A stretch of DNA of 64,000 bases from Acidipila sp. EB88 (GCF_003858395.1 NZ_QWEV01000005.1:2294001-2358000), one strand, 5' to 3'; positions 16,107 to 25,097 are shown, counted from the first letter of the stretch. Notes: generated from the sequence alone by a model not told the origin. Numbers and translations: made by a program.

Positions 16107-17789
16107 ATGAACGTGTCCGCCGTACGCCGCACCCTTGTCGCCGCCTGCCTCACCACCTGCGCCGCAATGCCACTCCACGCCCAGACCCTCGCCTCTTTTG
16201 CCACCATCCCCGGCGAAACGCCCGATCTTTCCCCGCTCAACGGCGCCACGGCCGGCGCCAACACCAACCGCCTCGGCGGCTTCTTTTCCGATCTCTACTA
16301 CGACCGCTTTGAAGATGTGTTCTACGGCGTTGCCGACCGCGGCCCGGGCGGCGGCACCATCGCATATGACACGCGCGTGCAGAAGTTCAAGCTGACCATC
16401 GACCCCAACACCGGCGCGGCCGGCAACTTCCAGCTCCTCGACACCATCCAGTTCACCATTCCGGCTGGCGTCACCTTCAACGGCATCACGGGTCCCGCGC
16501 ACTTCAACGGCATCGATCCCACCACTGACCCGCTCAACGGCACCCGCACCAATCTCGGCCGCTCCCACGATCCCGAAGGCTTTGTCGTCGCGCCCTCCGG
16601 CCACTTCTACGTGTCTGACGAGTACGGCCCGTCCATCTTCGAGTTCCGCGCCGACGGCACCTTTGTTCGCGCGTTCACGCAGCCCAAGAACGTGCTGCCC
16701 ACGCTCAACGGCCAGCCCGATTACTCCGCCATCGACCTCGTCACCGCCGGCCGTGTCGCCAACCGTGGCTATGAAGCCCTGGCCATCAGCCCCGACGGCA
16801 ACACCCTCTACGCCATGCTGCAGGACCCCATGGCGCAGGAGGGCAGCTGCCCCAACGGCTGCACGCAGCCCGGCCTGTACAGCCGCAACCTCCGCATCGT
16901 CCGCTTCGACGTCCCCTCCGGCACCAGCAACGCGCAATTTCTCTATCCGCTCGAGTCCATCAGCACCATCAATGAGCGCGTGCCCAACTCGCCATTCACC
17001 GCCGCGCAGCAGGGCGCTAGCATCGGCGTCAGTTCCATGACCATGCTCGACAACCACCGCATCGCGGTCGACGAGCGCGACAACCGCGGCCTCGGCGTGG
17101 GCGACCCGCTCGGCGCCGCCACCGTCTCGACCAAGCGCGTGTACCTCATCGACCTCGACGGCGCCACTGACATCTCGGGCATCTCGCTTGCCGGCACCAA
17201 CACCCCGCCTGCGGGCGTGCAGCCCGTCAGCAAGTCCCTCTACCTCGACGTGGCCGCAACGCTGGTCTCCGCCGGCATCAAGGTGCCCGAGAAGATCGAA
17301 GGCCTCACCATCGGCCCGAAGCTGAACGACGGTACCTACGCCGTGATCCTCGGCACCGACAACGACTTCAGCGTCACCCAGAACGCCTCCGGCGCGCAGT
17401 TCGACGTGTGCACCGACCTCACCGGCAACACCTCGCAGGTCACGCTCGATGCCGGCTGCCCCACCGGCCAGCACCTCATCCCCACCTTCTACATGTCCTT
17501 CAAAACTGGCGTCGGTCAGTACACGCAGCCCGATCCCATCGAGCAGCTCGGCCTCGCCGTCCTCGGGCTCGACCTGCCCGCCTACGCCACCGCCGCCCTG
17601 GGCTACCCGCTCTACGTCGCCGAAACCCAGCAGTCCACCAGCCAGCCCACCGCCTGCCAGTTCCTGGGCTACTTTGGCGACGAGGTGCAGCTCGCGGGCC
17701 AGTACGGGCTTGAAGGCACAACCGTCACCCGCCTCGCCGCCGGCACCGGCGTGGCCACCCGCTCGCTGAGCTGCGGCGCCGCGCAGTAA
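16107..17789 (+). CDS. Secreted esterase-like phytase-domain protein
   Basis: 560 residues from the ATG at 16107; the frame is open further upstream, but a clear signal peptide starts here (MNVSAVRRTLVAACLTTC ... LHAQ). The fold matches the esterase-like activity of phytase family (PF13449), a calcium-binding beta-propeller: GGFFSDLYYDRFEDVFYGVADRGPGG near 50-75, RSHDPEGFVVAPSGHFYVSDEYGPSIFEF near 150-178, NRGYEALAISPDGNTLYAM, and KVPEKIEGLTIGPKLNDGTYAVILGTDNDFS. The Asp/Glu-rich acidic motifs fit metal-dependent phosphate ester binding. Several cysteine pairs in the C-terminal third fit extracytoplasmic disulfides. Confidence 0.87.
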   Translation: MNVSAVRRTLVAACLTTCAAMPLHAQTLASFATIPGETPDLSPLNGATAGANTNRLGGFFSDLYYDRFEDVFYGVADRGPGGGTIAYDTRVQKFKLTIDPNTGAAGNFQLLDTIQFTIPAGVTFNGITGPAHFNGIDPTTDPLNGTRTNLGRSHDPEGFVVAPSGHFYVSDEYGPSIFEFRADGTFVRAFTQPKNVLPTLNGQPDYSAIDLVTAGRVANRGYEALAISPDGNTLYAMLQDPMAQEGSCPNGCTQPGLYSRNLRIVRFDVPSGTSNAQFLYPLESISTINERVPNSPFTAAQQGASIGVSSMTMLDNHRIAVDERDNRGLGVGDPLGAATVSTKRVYLIDLDGATDISGISLAGTNTPPAGVQPVSKSLYLDVAATLVSAGIKVPEKIEGLTIGPKLNDGTYAVILGTDNDFSVTQNASGAQFDVCTDLTGNTSQVTLDAGCPTGQHLIPTFYMSFKTGVGQYTQPDPIEQLGLAVLGLDLPAYATAALGYPLYVAETQQSTSQPTACQFLGYFGDEVQLAGQYGLEGTTVTRLAAGTGVATRSLSCGAAQ

Positions 17790-17831
17790 GCCCACCGCGA
17801 CGCAACCCGCGATGCCCGACCCCTGCCCACC

Positions 17832-17837
17832 TATAAT
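17832..17837 (+). promoter_or_regulatory. Candidate -10 box for queD-queE
   Basis: Perfect TATAAT about 57 bases before the queD ATG at 17894. No convincing -35 lies 17 bases upstream. I looked for a preQ1 riboswitch between here and queD and did not find one. Confidence 0.45.
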
Positions 17838-17893
17838 GGACGGGAGTTGGGCGTTGCTGCCCTCCGATGCATCATCGAAAGGGCACGACCTTT

Positions 17894-18271
17894 ATGTTTG
17901 AAGTCACCGTCGACGCGGGATTCTCCTCCGGCCACTACCTGCGCAACTACCACGGCAAGTGCGAAAATCCCCACGGCCACAACTACAAGGTGCGCGTCAC
18001 CCTGCACGGCAAAGAGCTTGACCACTCCGGCCTTCTGCTCGATTTCAAAGAGCTCAAGAACGTGCTGCGCCCTGTCGTCGAGTACCTCGATCACCGCATG
18101 ATCAACGAGCTCGTGCCCTTCGACACCATTAATCCCTCGGCCGAAAATCTCGCCAAGTACTTCTTCGACGAGACCAGCAAGCACATCAGCGGGCTCACCG
18201 GCGGCCGTGTCCAGGTCAAGGACTGCACCATCTACGAAACCGACACCTCCGCCGCGACCTACTACGCGTAG
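17894..18271 (+). CDS. queD: QueD, 6-carboxy-5,6,7,8-tetrahydropterin synthase
   Basis: 125 residues from the ATG at 17894 (an ATG at 17867 in the same frame adds nine residues; GAAAGG lies between the two and favours the later start). QueD converts dihydroneopterin triphosphate to 6-carboxytetrahydropterin. The zinc and catalytic pattern is FSSGHYLRNYHGKCENPHGHNY, with the active-site Cys and three His; LDHRMINEL and the late acidic YETDTS complete the family pattern. It is followed by queE after 51 bases, forming two successive steps towards preQ0; queC is 11 kb away on the other strand. Confidence 0.95.
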   Translation: MFEVTVDAGFSSGHYLRNYHGKCENPHGHNYKVRVTLHGKELDHSGLLLDFKELKNVLRPVVEYLDHRMINELVPFDTINPSAENLAKYFFDETSKHISGLTGGRVQVKDCTIYETDTSAATYYA

Positions 18272-18322
18272 CCGCGTGCCAAGCGGTTCAGCCGCCATGC
18301 CGTAGCACCCTGAGCAAAAACC

Positions 18323-19003
18323 ATGTTCCTGATCGAAACCTACAAGTCCGTCCAGGGCGAATCGAGCTTCGCCGGCGTCCCCTGCATCTTTGTGCGGCTC
18401 GCCGGCTGCAACCTGCGCTGCTCCTGGTGCGACTCCGAGTACACCTTCACCGGCGGCTACAAGCAGTCTGCCGACGAAGTGATCGCCGCCGTCGAGGCCC
18501 TCGCGCCCGTGCGCCTCGTCGAGTTCACCGGCGGCGAGCCGCTGCTGCAGGCGCGCGAACTCATCCCCGTTATGGAACGCCTGCTGGCCGACGGCTACCA
18601 GCTCATGATCGAGACCAGCGGCGAACGCCCCCTGTCCGACGTGCCCCCGGCCGTCCACAAGATCGTCGACGTCAAGTGCCCGGCCTCCGGCGAGTGCGGT
18701 CGCTTCCGCCTCGACAACCTCGACACGCTTACCGCGCGCGACGAGGCGAAGTTCGTGATCAGCGACCGCGCCGACTACGAGTTCGCCCGCGACTTCACGC
18801 TGGAGCACAGCCTCCACACCCGCGCCGGCCACGTGCTGTTTTCCCCCGCCTTCAAGAAAGCTCCGAGCCTCGAGCGCTCCACCGCCAACTGCGCCCTGGA
18901 CCCGCGCCAGCTCGTCGACTGGATGCTCGCCGACGCCGTGCCCGCTCGCCTCAGCCTTCAGATCCACAAGTACATCTGGGAACCGCAGAAAAAGGGCGTC
19001 TAG
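18323..19003 (+). CDS. queE: QueE, 7-carboxy-7-deazaguanine synthase
   Basis: 226 residues. A radical SAM enzyme that rearranges 6-carboxytetrahydropterin to 7-carboxy-7-deazaguanine. The cluster motif is CNLRCSWCDS (C-x3-C-x2-C) near residues 29-38, preceded by SVQGESSFAGVPCIFVRLAG, and the SAM-binding EFTGGEPLLQ follows. KCPASGE near 110 and the C-terminal QIHKYIWEP are also family features. It directly supplies the QueC substrate, so the queC frameshift at 6192-6195 would stop the pathway one step later. Confidence 0.95.
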   Translation: MFLIETYKSVQGESSFAGVPCIFVRLAGCNLRCSWCDSEYTFTGGYKQSADEVIAAVEALAPVRLVEFTGGEPLLQARELIPVMERLLADGYQLMIETSGERPLSDVPPAVHKIVDVKCPASGECGRFRLDNLDTLTARDEAKFVISDRADYEFARDFTLEHSLHTRAGHVLFSPAFKKAPSLERSTANCALDPRQLVDWMLADAVPARLSLQIHKYIWEPQKKGV

Positions 19004-19038
19004 CTCCTGCCGGCTCAACACCGACGAAAACCGGGTGC

Positions 19039-19064
19039 CCCATGTCTCGCTTCCGAGACGTGGG
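19039..19064. repeat. GGGTGCCCCAT-type hairpin, likely bidirectional terminator
   Basis: CCCATGTCTCG-CTTC-CGAGACGTGGG, an 11-bp stem with one G-U pair and a tetraloop, preceded by GGGTGC. It lies 36 bases after the queE stop and between convergent genes. A degenerate relative follows egtD (1786-1820). Confidence 0.6.
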
Positions 19065-19101
19065 AACCACCCAGGCCCGCACCTCGAACCCCACGAACCA
19101 C

Positions 19102-19140
19102 CCGCCACGAAGTGGCCGCCAGCCGCGCAGGCGGTCTGGC
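19102..19140 (+). repeat. REP-like palindromic repeat, copy B
   Basis: CCGCCACGAAGTGGCCGCCAG then CCGCGCAGGCGGTCTGGC. Nested palindromes CCACGAAGTGG and the outer CCGCC/GGCGG. It lies between queE and a convergent unknown gene, right after the hairpin repeat. Confidence 0.75.
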
Positions 19141-19167
19141 TCTTACCCCGTCCTAAGCCGTTCGCTC

Positions 19168-19794
19168 TTACTGCGGCGCCTTGGCAAGGTAAGCATCCAG
19201 CGGCACCTCAAACGCGTACATCTCCTTGCCACTGCTGTCCCGCACCTGCCGGAACACCAGCTTCGCCCCGTTTAGCGGATGCTGCCCCAGCCCCTGCACG
19301 TCATAAAACAGAAAACCAGCCCGCGTTGTGTGCGGTTCCACCGCCAGTGCCGAGTACTCATGCTCCGAAAAATCCGCTTCCACCTTGGAATCGGCAGCCT
19401 TGCCCTGCTTGTGTATCTTCAACGGCCCGATCGGGATCGTCGTGCCCCGCCGCGCGGCGCCCTCTACCCGGCGCTCGACATCCTCCGGCTCCGCCGCGTT
19501 GATCTTGCCACTCTCCGCGGGCAGCAGCAGGATGCGCACATCGTTGAGCGAGATCGGCAGCGCCGTGTCGTTGGTCACCACGATGCGGATCGGGATGAAG
19601 TTGTACTTCAGGTAGTCCACCCGGAACACGTCCTCTTTGGGCAGCCGGTCGTACGGATCCGCGGCAATCGTGATGCCTTCCTGCGTGGCATGCGCGGCGT
19701 ACTGCCCGGCACTCGTGGCGGGATCGATCTTCTTCTCGGCGAGCGCGGGCAGCGTGGCGGCGAGCAGGGCACAGGTAGCAAATCGGCGAAGCAT
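19168..19794 (-). CDS. Exported protein of unknown function
   Basis: 208 residues from the ATG at 19794, where a signal peptide begins (MLRRFATCALLAATLPALAEKK); the frame is open to 19977 but the upstream part is not protein-like. I do not recognise a family. The mature part opens with ATSAGQYAAHATQEGITIAADPY and has an immunoglobulin-like look: alternating hydrophobic strands such as FIPIRIVVTNDTALPISLNDVRILLL. A hydrophobic-aromatic end (AGFLFYDVQGL, AKLVFRQVRD, EMYAFEVPLDAYL) is conserved in style with periplasmic proteins. Divergent from waaA. Confidence 0.8.
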   Translation of the reverse strand: MLRRFATCALLAATLPALAEKKIDPATSAGQYAAHATQEGITIAADPYDRLPKEDVFRVDYLKYNFIPIRIVVTNDTALPISLNDVRILLLPAESGKINAAEPEDVERRVEGAARRGTTIPIGPLKIHKQGKAADSKVEADFSEHEYSALAVEPHTTRAGFLFYDVQGLGQHPLNGAKLVFRQVRDSSGKEMYAFEVPLDAYLAKAPQ

Positions 19795-19900
19795 GGCAGG
19801 GCGACCTCGAAGCAAAAAGAGTGAACGCAGCAAAGCACGGCAGGGAAGAGCCGCAGTCCCGGCAGTTTGGGGATGAGTCCTGACCGTAGTCCTGACCATT

Positions 19901-21253
19901 ATGATCGGACGAGACTCCAGCGTGAACAGAACTCCCCCACCGCGCCTTTTACCATCGGTAACTACCCCGCTGCTCACGCTTTACAGCGCGGCGCTCGTGC
20001 TTGCGCTCGCAGCCACGGCGCCCTGGTGGCTCCGCGAGCTGCGCCCCGCCGGCAAGTACCGCGAGGGCTTTGCCGAACGCTTGGGCCGCATCCCGCGCCG
20101 CCGCCTCCATGCGCCCGCGGCCGGTGAAGTCACGCTCTGGATCCACGCTGTGTCCGTCGGGGAAGTGCTCGCCGCCGTCCCTCTCGTCGCCGCCCTGCGC
20201 TCCGCGCTGCCCCACGCCCGCTGCTACGTCTCCACCACCACCCGCACCGGCCAGCAGATCGCCCGCGCCCGCTTCGGCGCCGACTCCGTCTTTTACTACC
20301 CTGCGGACTTCGCGTTTGCCGTCCGCGCCTGGCTCCGCTTCCTGCGCCCCTCGCTCGTGGTGCTGGTCGAGAGCGAGTTCTGGCCACGCTTCCTCATCGA
20401 AGCCGCGCGCACCGGCGTCCCCGTCGCCGTGATCAACGCCCGCATCTCCGACCGCTCCTGGCCGCGCTACCAGCGCCTTGCGGCCCTGTGGCGCCCGCTG
20501 CTCGGCACCCTGTCCCTGGTACTTGCCCAGTCTGACCGGGACGCCCAGCGCCTGCGCGCACTCGGAGCCCCGGCGGCCTCCGCTATCGGGAACCTCAAGT
20601 ACGACCTGCCGCCGCCACTTCCCACGCCGCTGCTCGATCAGCTCCGCCAGGCCATCCAGGCCGGCGCGCCGGTGCTGGTCTGCGGCTCCACGCTCGCCGG
20701 CGAAGAAGCCCTGCTGCTGCCCCTGCTCCCTGAACACACCGTGACCCTGCTTGCCCCACGCCACCCGGAGCGCTTCGACGAAGTCGCCGCCCTGCTCCAA
20801 GCTTCTGGCCGGCCTTGGTCGCCACTCTCCCTCTGGCGCCGCGACCCGCAGCCCATCGCTCCCGGCACCCTCCTGCTGCTCGACTCCGTCGGTGAACTCG
20901 CCCCGCTCTACGCCCTGGCCCAGGTCGCCATCGTCGGCGGCGGCTTTCTCCACGCGGGCGGCCACAACCCGCTCGAGCCCGCGTCCCTGGGCAAGCCGGT
21001 CGTCATCGGCACCGGCTACGCCAACTTCCTCGAGATCGTCACGACCCTGCGCGCCGCCGACGCCATCCGCATCGCCGGCCTGCCGGAGATCCAACAGACC
21101 ATCGCGCACCTGCTCGCCGACCCCGCGCAGGCCGCCGCCCTTGGCGAGCGCGCCCGCGCCGTGTGCGCCGCGTCCTCCGGCGCTACCAGCCGCGTCCTGT
21201 CTGCGCTGCTGCCCCTCCTGCAGCCACAACCAGCCCTCGGAACCGGCGCATGA
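19901..21253 (+). CDS. waaA: WaaA (KdtA), Kdo transferase
   Basis: 450 residues. It transfers Kdo from CMP-Kdo to lipid IVA at the inner membrane. A single N-terminal membrane anchor (LLTLYSAALVLALAATAPWW) begins near residue 24; then YREGFAERLGRIPRR, WIHAVSVGEVLAAVPL, YVSTTTRTGQQIA, VVLVESEFWP and NARISDRSWPRY. The C-terminal glycosyltransferase-B half has GSTLAGEE, APRHPERFDEV and GGGFLHAGGHNPLEPA. The true start may be a few codons later (a GTG at 19922). First gene of the lipid A/core run; its stop overlaps lpxK (ATGA). Confidence 0.95.
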   Translation: MIGRDSSVNRTPPPRLLPSVTTPLLTLYSAALVLALAATAPWWLRELRPAGKYREGFAERLGRIPRRRLHAPAAGEVTLWIHAVSVGEVLAAVPLVAALRSALPHARCYVSTTTRTGQQIARARFGADSVFYYPADFAFAVRAWLRFLRPSLVVLVESEFWPRFLIEAARTGVPVAVINARISDRSWPRYQRLAALWRPLLGTLSLVLAQSDRDAQRLRALGAPAASAIGNLKYDLPPPLPTPLLDQLRQAIQAGAPVLVCGSTLAGEEALLLPLLPEHTVTLLAPRHPERFDEVAALLQASGRPWSPLSLWRRDPQPIAPGTLLLLDSVGELAPLYALAQVAIVGGGFLHAGGHNPLEPASLGKPVVIGTGYANFLEIVTTLRAADAIRIAGLPEIQQTIAHLLADPAQAAALGERARAVCAASSGATSRVLSALLPLLQPQPALGTGA

Positions 21254-22317
21254 CGCGCCCCATGGCGTCACCCTGGTCGCCGTGGATGCTGCCCCTGCAG
21301 CTGCCCTATGCCCTGGCCATTTCCGCGAAGAACCACGCCTATGCTCGCGGCTGGCTCCAGCCCAAGGCGCTCACGCGACCCGTGGTCAGCATCGGCAATC
21401 TTTCCATAGGCGGCGCCGGCAAAACCCCCATCGTGATTGCTCTCGCCGAGCTCCTGCACCAGCAAGGCATCGCGGTGGACGTGCTTTCGCGCGGGTACGG
21501 TCGTCGCTCCTCCGCCGCTGTCGAGCGGGTCCAGCTCTCCGGCTCCGCCGCCCGCTTCGGCGATGAGCCTCTGCTGATCGCGCAGGCCACCGGCGCGCCC
21601 GTGTACGTAGGCGCCTCCCGCTACGCCGCTGGCCTGCTCGCCGAGCAGGAACAGGCCGCCCGTCCACCAGCCCAACCGGCTTCACACCCGGCCGCCATCC
21701 ACCTGCTCGACGACGGCTTCCAGCACCGCCGGCTTCAGCGCGCCGTCGACATCATCGTGATCCACCCGTCCGACCTGTACAGCCGCCTGCTCCCCATTGG
21801 CCGCCTGCGCGAACCCGTCCGCTCCCTCCATCGCGCACACATCCTGGTGCTGCGCGAAGAGGACCAGCACAGCGAGCACCTGCTGCGCTCCGCCGGCTTC
21901 AACCAGCCCATCTGGCGCGTCCGCCGCAGCCTCACCATTCCCGCAAGCCTCGATCGCAGCCGGCCCGTCACCGCCTTCTGCGGCATCGCCCATCCTGAGG
22001 AGTTCTTCCGCTCCCTCCGCGCGCAGGGCATCGTCCTCGCCCGCACCTTCCGCTTCCGCGACCATCACCGCTTCCGACCCTCGGAGCTGGCGCGGCTCGC
22101 CCGGGCATCCTCCGGTCATGCTGCGCTGCTCACCACCGAGAAGGACCTGGTCCGGCTCAGCACCGGCGCCCGCGCCATCCTCGAACGGCTTGACCCACGC
22201 ACCGGATCCCCCGTGCCGCCACTGCTGGCCGTGCCGCTGCGCGCCGAGATCCTCGACCCGTCCGCTGCCGCCACCACGCTGCTGCGCCTGCTCGGGCCGC
22301 CGCAGGCCTGCCCGTAA
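21250..22317 (+). CDS. lpxK: LpxK, tetraacyldisaccharide 4'-kinase
   Basis: 355 residues from the ATG at 21250, which overlaps the waaA stop (ATGA); the frame is open earlier inside waaA. LpxK phosphorylates the 4' position of the lipid A disaccharide. Walker A is VSIGNLSIGGAGKTPIVI near residue 45, then VDVLSRGYGR, FGDEPLLIA, HLLDDGFQHRRLQRAVDIIV with the catalytic Asp-Asp, AFCGIAHPEEFFRSL and LTTEKDLVRL. An N-terminal hydrophobic stretch anchors it to the inner membrane. Somewhat proline/arginine-rich insertion near residue 140 is not seen in typical members. Confidence 0.95.
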   Translation: MTRPMASPWSPWMLPLQLPYALAISAKNHAYARGWLQPKALTRPVVSIGNLSIGGAGKTPIVIALAELLHQQGIAVDVLSRGYGRRSSAAVERVQLSGSAARFGDEPLLIAQATGAPVYVGASRYAAGLLAEQEQAARPPAQPASHPAAIHLLDDGFQHRRLQRAVDIIVIHPSDLYSRLLPIGRLREPVRSLHRAHILVLREEDQHSEHLLRSAGFNQPIWRVRRSLTIPASLDRSRPVTAFCGIAHPEEFFRSLRAQGIVLARTFRFRDHHRFRPSELARLARASSGHAALLTTEKDLVRLSTGARAILERLDPRTGSPVPPLLAVPLRAEILDPSAAATTLLRLLGPPQACP

Positions 22318-22385
22318 GCCCTGCCCGCAACCTTGCCGTCCCCGCCGCAACCATTCCACCGGCTCCGCGTATGCGAAACTAACTT

Positions 22386-23591
22386 TTGCGACAAGATACC
22401 CAGCCGCGCATTCTGATCGTCCGCCTTGGCGCCATGGGTGACATTCTCCATGCCCTGCCGGCTGTTACCGCGCTGCGTGCCGCGCACCCCGGCCTCTCGA
22501 TTGACTGGGCCGTCGAGCCCCGCTGGCGCGCCCTGCTCGCCGCCGACTCCGCTGGTCCTGATGTCGCGCTCAGCCCCGCCCAGCCCCTGGTCGACCACAT
22601 CCATCTCGTCCCGGCCAAGGAGTGGTCCCGCCGGCCCCTGCACCCGGCCACCGCGCTGTCCATCCTGCGCACCCGCTCGGCCATGCGCGCCGGCCACTAC
22701 GACGCCACGCTCGACCTCCAGGGCGCCATCCGCTCCGCCGTGATCGCCTGCTGGGCCCACGCCCCCCGCCTGCTCGGTGAGGCCGAGCCCCGCGAGCCCT
22801 TTGCCCGCTACCTGTTCAAGGAGCGCATCCCCTCCCGCGGCATCCACGTCATCGAGCAGTCCGCCGACGTCGTCCGCGCCCTGTTCGGCGACCCACTGCC
22901 GCTCGCTTTGCCCCTGCTGCCGCACGACGCCATTGCAGCGCGCTGGTGCTCCGAGCAGGGCGTCCCCGCCGACTTCCCGCTCTCCATCCTGCTGCACCCC
23001 GGTGCCGGCTGGGGCGCCAAGCGCTGGCCGGCGGACCGCTACGCCCGCGCTGCCGCCCTGGTTGCCGAGCACAGTGGCGCACGGGTCGTGATCAACGCCG
23101 CGCCCGGCGAGCTCGGCCTAGCGGAGGCGCTTGCCCGCGAGCTCCACACCCTTGGCGTCGAGCCGCTGCTGCTCGCGCCCACCGTCGGCCAGCTCATCGA
23201 GCTCACGCGGCGCGTCACCCTCGCCATCGGCGGCGATACCGGTCCGCTGCACCTCGCTGCGGCGCTCGGCAAGCCTACCGTCGGCATCTTCGGACCCACA
23301 GATCCGGCGCGCAATGGGCCCTTTCACGCCCACTTCCGCGTGCTGCGCGACCCGGGGAGCCGCCGCGATCACACCCGGCACCGCGATCCGGAGGCCGGCC
23401 TGCTCCGCATCCAGCCCGAGCCCGTCGCCGAAGCCGCGCTCGAACTCCTATTCGGCTCCGGAACAGCATCCGGTGCGCACGGGGCACAGGGCAATGCCGG
23501 CATACCCCCGCAACCCGCCACGAACGCGTCTGCAAACACCACAGACCACCTGGACCCACTCACCCGCAACACCGTCGGATTGGCCCCATGA
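22386..23591 (+). CDS. Glycosyltransferase family 9, heptosyltransferase I/II-like
   Basis: 401 residues from a TTG start. RILIVRLGAMGDILHALPAVTALR at the N terminus is the classic GT9 heptosyltransferase opening, with YDATLDLQGAIRSAVIA, HPGAGWGAKRWPADRYA and LAIGGDTGPLHLAAALGKPTVGIFGPTDP. It adds a sugar, most likely a heptose, to Kdo-lipid A. The last 45 residues after LELLFGSG are low-complexity, rich in Ala/Thr/Asn, and unusual for the family. The order waaA-lpxK-GT9 fits lipopolysaccharide core assembly. The stop overlaps the following start (ATGA). Confidence 0.9.
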   Translation: MRQDTQPRILIVRLGAMGDILHALPAVTALRAAHPGLSIDWAVEPRWRALLAADSAGPDVALSPAQPLVDHIHLVPAKEWSRRPLHPATALSILRTRSAMRAGHYDATLDLQGAIRSAVIACWAHAPRLLGEAEPREPFARYLFKERIPSRGIHVIEQSADVVRALFGDPLPLALPLLPHDAIAARWCSEQGVPADFPLSILLHPGAGWGAKRWPADRYARAAALVAEHSGARVVINAAPGELGLAEALARELHTLGVEPLLLAPTVGQLIELTRRVTLAIGGDTGPLHLAAALGKPTVGIFGPTDPARNGPFHAHFRVLRDPGSRRDHTRHRDPEAGLLRIQPEPVAEAALELLFGSGTASGAHGAQGNAGIPPQPATNASANTTDHLDPLTRNTVGLAP

Positions 23592-24166
23592 CCACCCAGG
23601 CAGCAACCAGCCCCATCCACTGGCAGCGCATCGCCAAGCGCATCCGCGTCCCCCTCGGCTTCGCCTTCGCCGTGGTTTTCCTGCTGCTCGCCACCCCGGC
23701 CTGGCACTCGCTCGCGTGGAGCCTGCTCCTGGTGCTGCCCGGCCTCCTGTTGCGCGGCTACGCCTCCGGCTATGTCAAAAAGAACCAGGAGCTCACCACC
23801 ACCGGCCCCTATGCCTGGACGCGCAACCCGCTCTATCTCGGCTCCATGCTGATCGCCTTCGGCTTCGCGCTCGGCGCCCGCTCCGTCCTGCTGGCGGCCC
23901 TGCTGGCACTGCTGTTCGCCATCATCTACGTGCCCGTCATCCGCGGTGAGGAAAGCTTCCTGCGCGCGCAGTTCCCGGGCTTTGACCACTACGCCGCTCG
24001 CGTCCCGCGCCTCGTTCCCTGGCGTGCACCCCTGCGTTCCGCTGCCGAGCGTGGCCGGTTCGCGCCGGCGCTCTACCGCAAGCACCGCGAGTACAATGCC
24101 AGCATGGGCGTCGCCGCACTCTATCTCGCACTCATCCTCCGCCTCTCGTTCCAGCACGGGCGCTAG
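23588..24166 (+). CDS. Isoprenylcysteine carboxyl methyltransferase (ICMT)-family membrane protein
   Basis: 192 residues from the ATG at 23588, overlapping the previous stop. An ICMT/PEMT-like integral membrane methyltransferase: helices at about 20-50, RGYASGYVKKNQELTTTGPYAWTRNPLYLGSM carries the SAM-linked pattern, then a second pair of helices and EESFLRAQFPGFDHYAARVPRLVPW, also a family hallmark. The substrate in bacteria is unknown, probably a lipid. Its place inside the lipid A/core operon suggests an envelope lipid role, but that is context only. Confidence 0.88.
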   Translation: MTTQAATSPIHWQRIAKRIRVPLGFAFAVVFLLLATPAWHSLAWSLLLVLPGLLLRGYASGYVKKNQELTTTGPYAWTRNPLYLGSMLIAFGFALGARSVLLAALLALLFAIIYVPVIRGEESFLRAQFPGFDHYAARVPRLVPWRAPLRSAAERGRFAPALYRKHREYNASMGVAALYLALILRLSFQHGR

Positions 24167-24191
24167 CTTTTCGGGAGACGACACAGACAGG

Positions 24192-25097
24192 ATGCGCATG
24201 CCATCGTGGTTTTCTCGTGCCTGGGTTCAGCACACAGCTGTTTCCGGACCCGTACCCCAGTCCGGCCCGGGCGCTGCCCGGCTCGCCGTTGCCGCTCTTA
24301 TCCTCTGCGCAGCCTTTGGCTCGGCCTACGCGATCCGGCCTGCGGCTGTACCCGGCCCGGCCACGCCCCGGCCAGCCATCCCGCCCGTTACGGTGGCATC
24401 CGCGAGCTTTCCCGCACCATCCGCCGGCTGGAGTTTTCCCCAGCGCCAGACCCTGACCTACGCGGTCGACTGGCGCGTGTTCCCTGCCGGCACCGCCACC
24501 GTGCACCTTGAGACAGATGGCCCGCTTGAGCGCATCTCCGTGACCGGCGACTCGCAGGGCGCCATCAACCTGTTGTTCCGCGTCTCTGACCGTTTCCAGT
24601 CAAGCTTCGACCGCACCACCGGCTGCTCGCAGAGCTTCACCCGCCAGCTCATGGAAGGCCGCCGCCAAATCGACTCCGAGCAGCACATCGACCCGGCGCA
24701 CCACGTCACCACCTACGACGAGCGCAACCTCGTCTCCCGCGTGCACCTGCAGCAGACCGCCGACCTGCCCCCCTGCGTGACTGACATGCTCTCCGGCATC
24801 TACTACACGGGCTCGCAGTCTCTCGACCCCGGCAGCACTGTGCACCTCCCGGTCGTGGCCGGCAATCACTTCACGCTCACCACCCTGCACACCGAGGCAC
24901 GCGAAACCGTGCGCACGCCCACCACCACGTATCACACGGTGCGCGTGCAGGTCACTGCTGACACCGGCGCGATCCGCAACCGCGGCAAGCTGTGGATCTG
25001 GTACTCCGACGACCAGCGCCACATCCCGGTGCAGATGCGCGCGCGCCTTTTCTGGGGCACCATCACCTTCCGGCTCACCAGCCTCGACAACCGGTAG
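24192..25097 (+). CDS. DUF3108-family exported protein
   Basis: 301 residues from the ATG at 24192. A hydrophobic helix at 24-46 (AARLAVAALILCAAFGSAYA) acts as signal or anchor. The core begins at FPQRQTLTYAVDWRVFPAGTATVHLE, typical of DUF3108, followed by FRVSDRFQSSFDRTTGCSQSFTRQLMEGRRQI and RNLVSRVHLQQ, ending in RGKLWIWYSDDQRHIPVQMRARLFWGTITFRLTSL. DUF3108 proteins are periplasmic or outer-membrane lipocalin-like beta proteins of unknown function. It follows the ICMT gene by 25 bases and is probably last in the envelope operon. Confidence 0.88.
   Translation: MRMPSWFSRAWVQHTAVSGPVPQSGPGAARLAVAALILCAAFGSAYAIRPAAVPGPATPRPAIPPVTVASASFPAPSAGWSFPQRQTLTYAVDWRVFPAGTATVHLETDGPLERISVTGDSQGAINLLFRVSDRFQSSFDRTTGCSQSFTRQLMEGRRQIDSEQHIDPAHHVTTYDERNLVSRVHLQQTADLPPCVTDMLSGIYYTGSQSLDPGSTVHLPVVAGNHFTLTTLHTEARETVRTPTTTYHTVRVQVTADTGAIRNRGKLWIWYSDDQRHIPVQMRARLFWGTITFRLTSLDNR

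Noticed and set aside
17790..17893. preQ1 riboswitch before queD
   Set aside because: The region has a TATAAT box but none of the preQ1-I/II pairing or the A-rich aptamer core.
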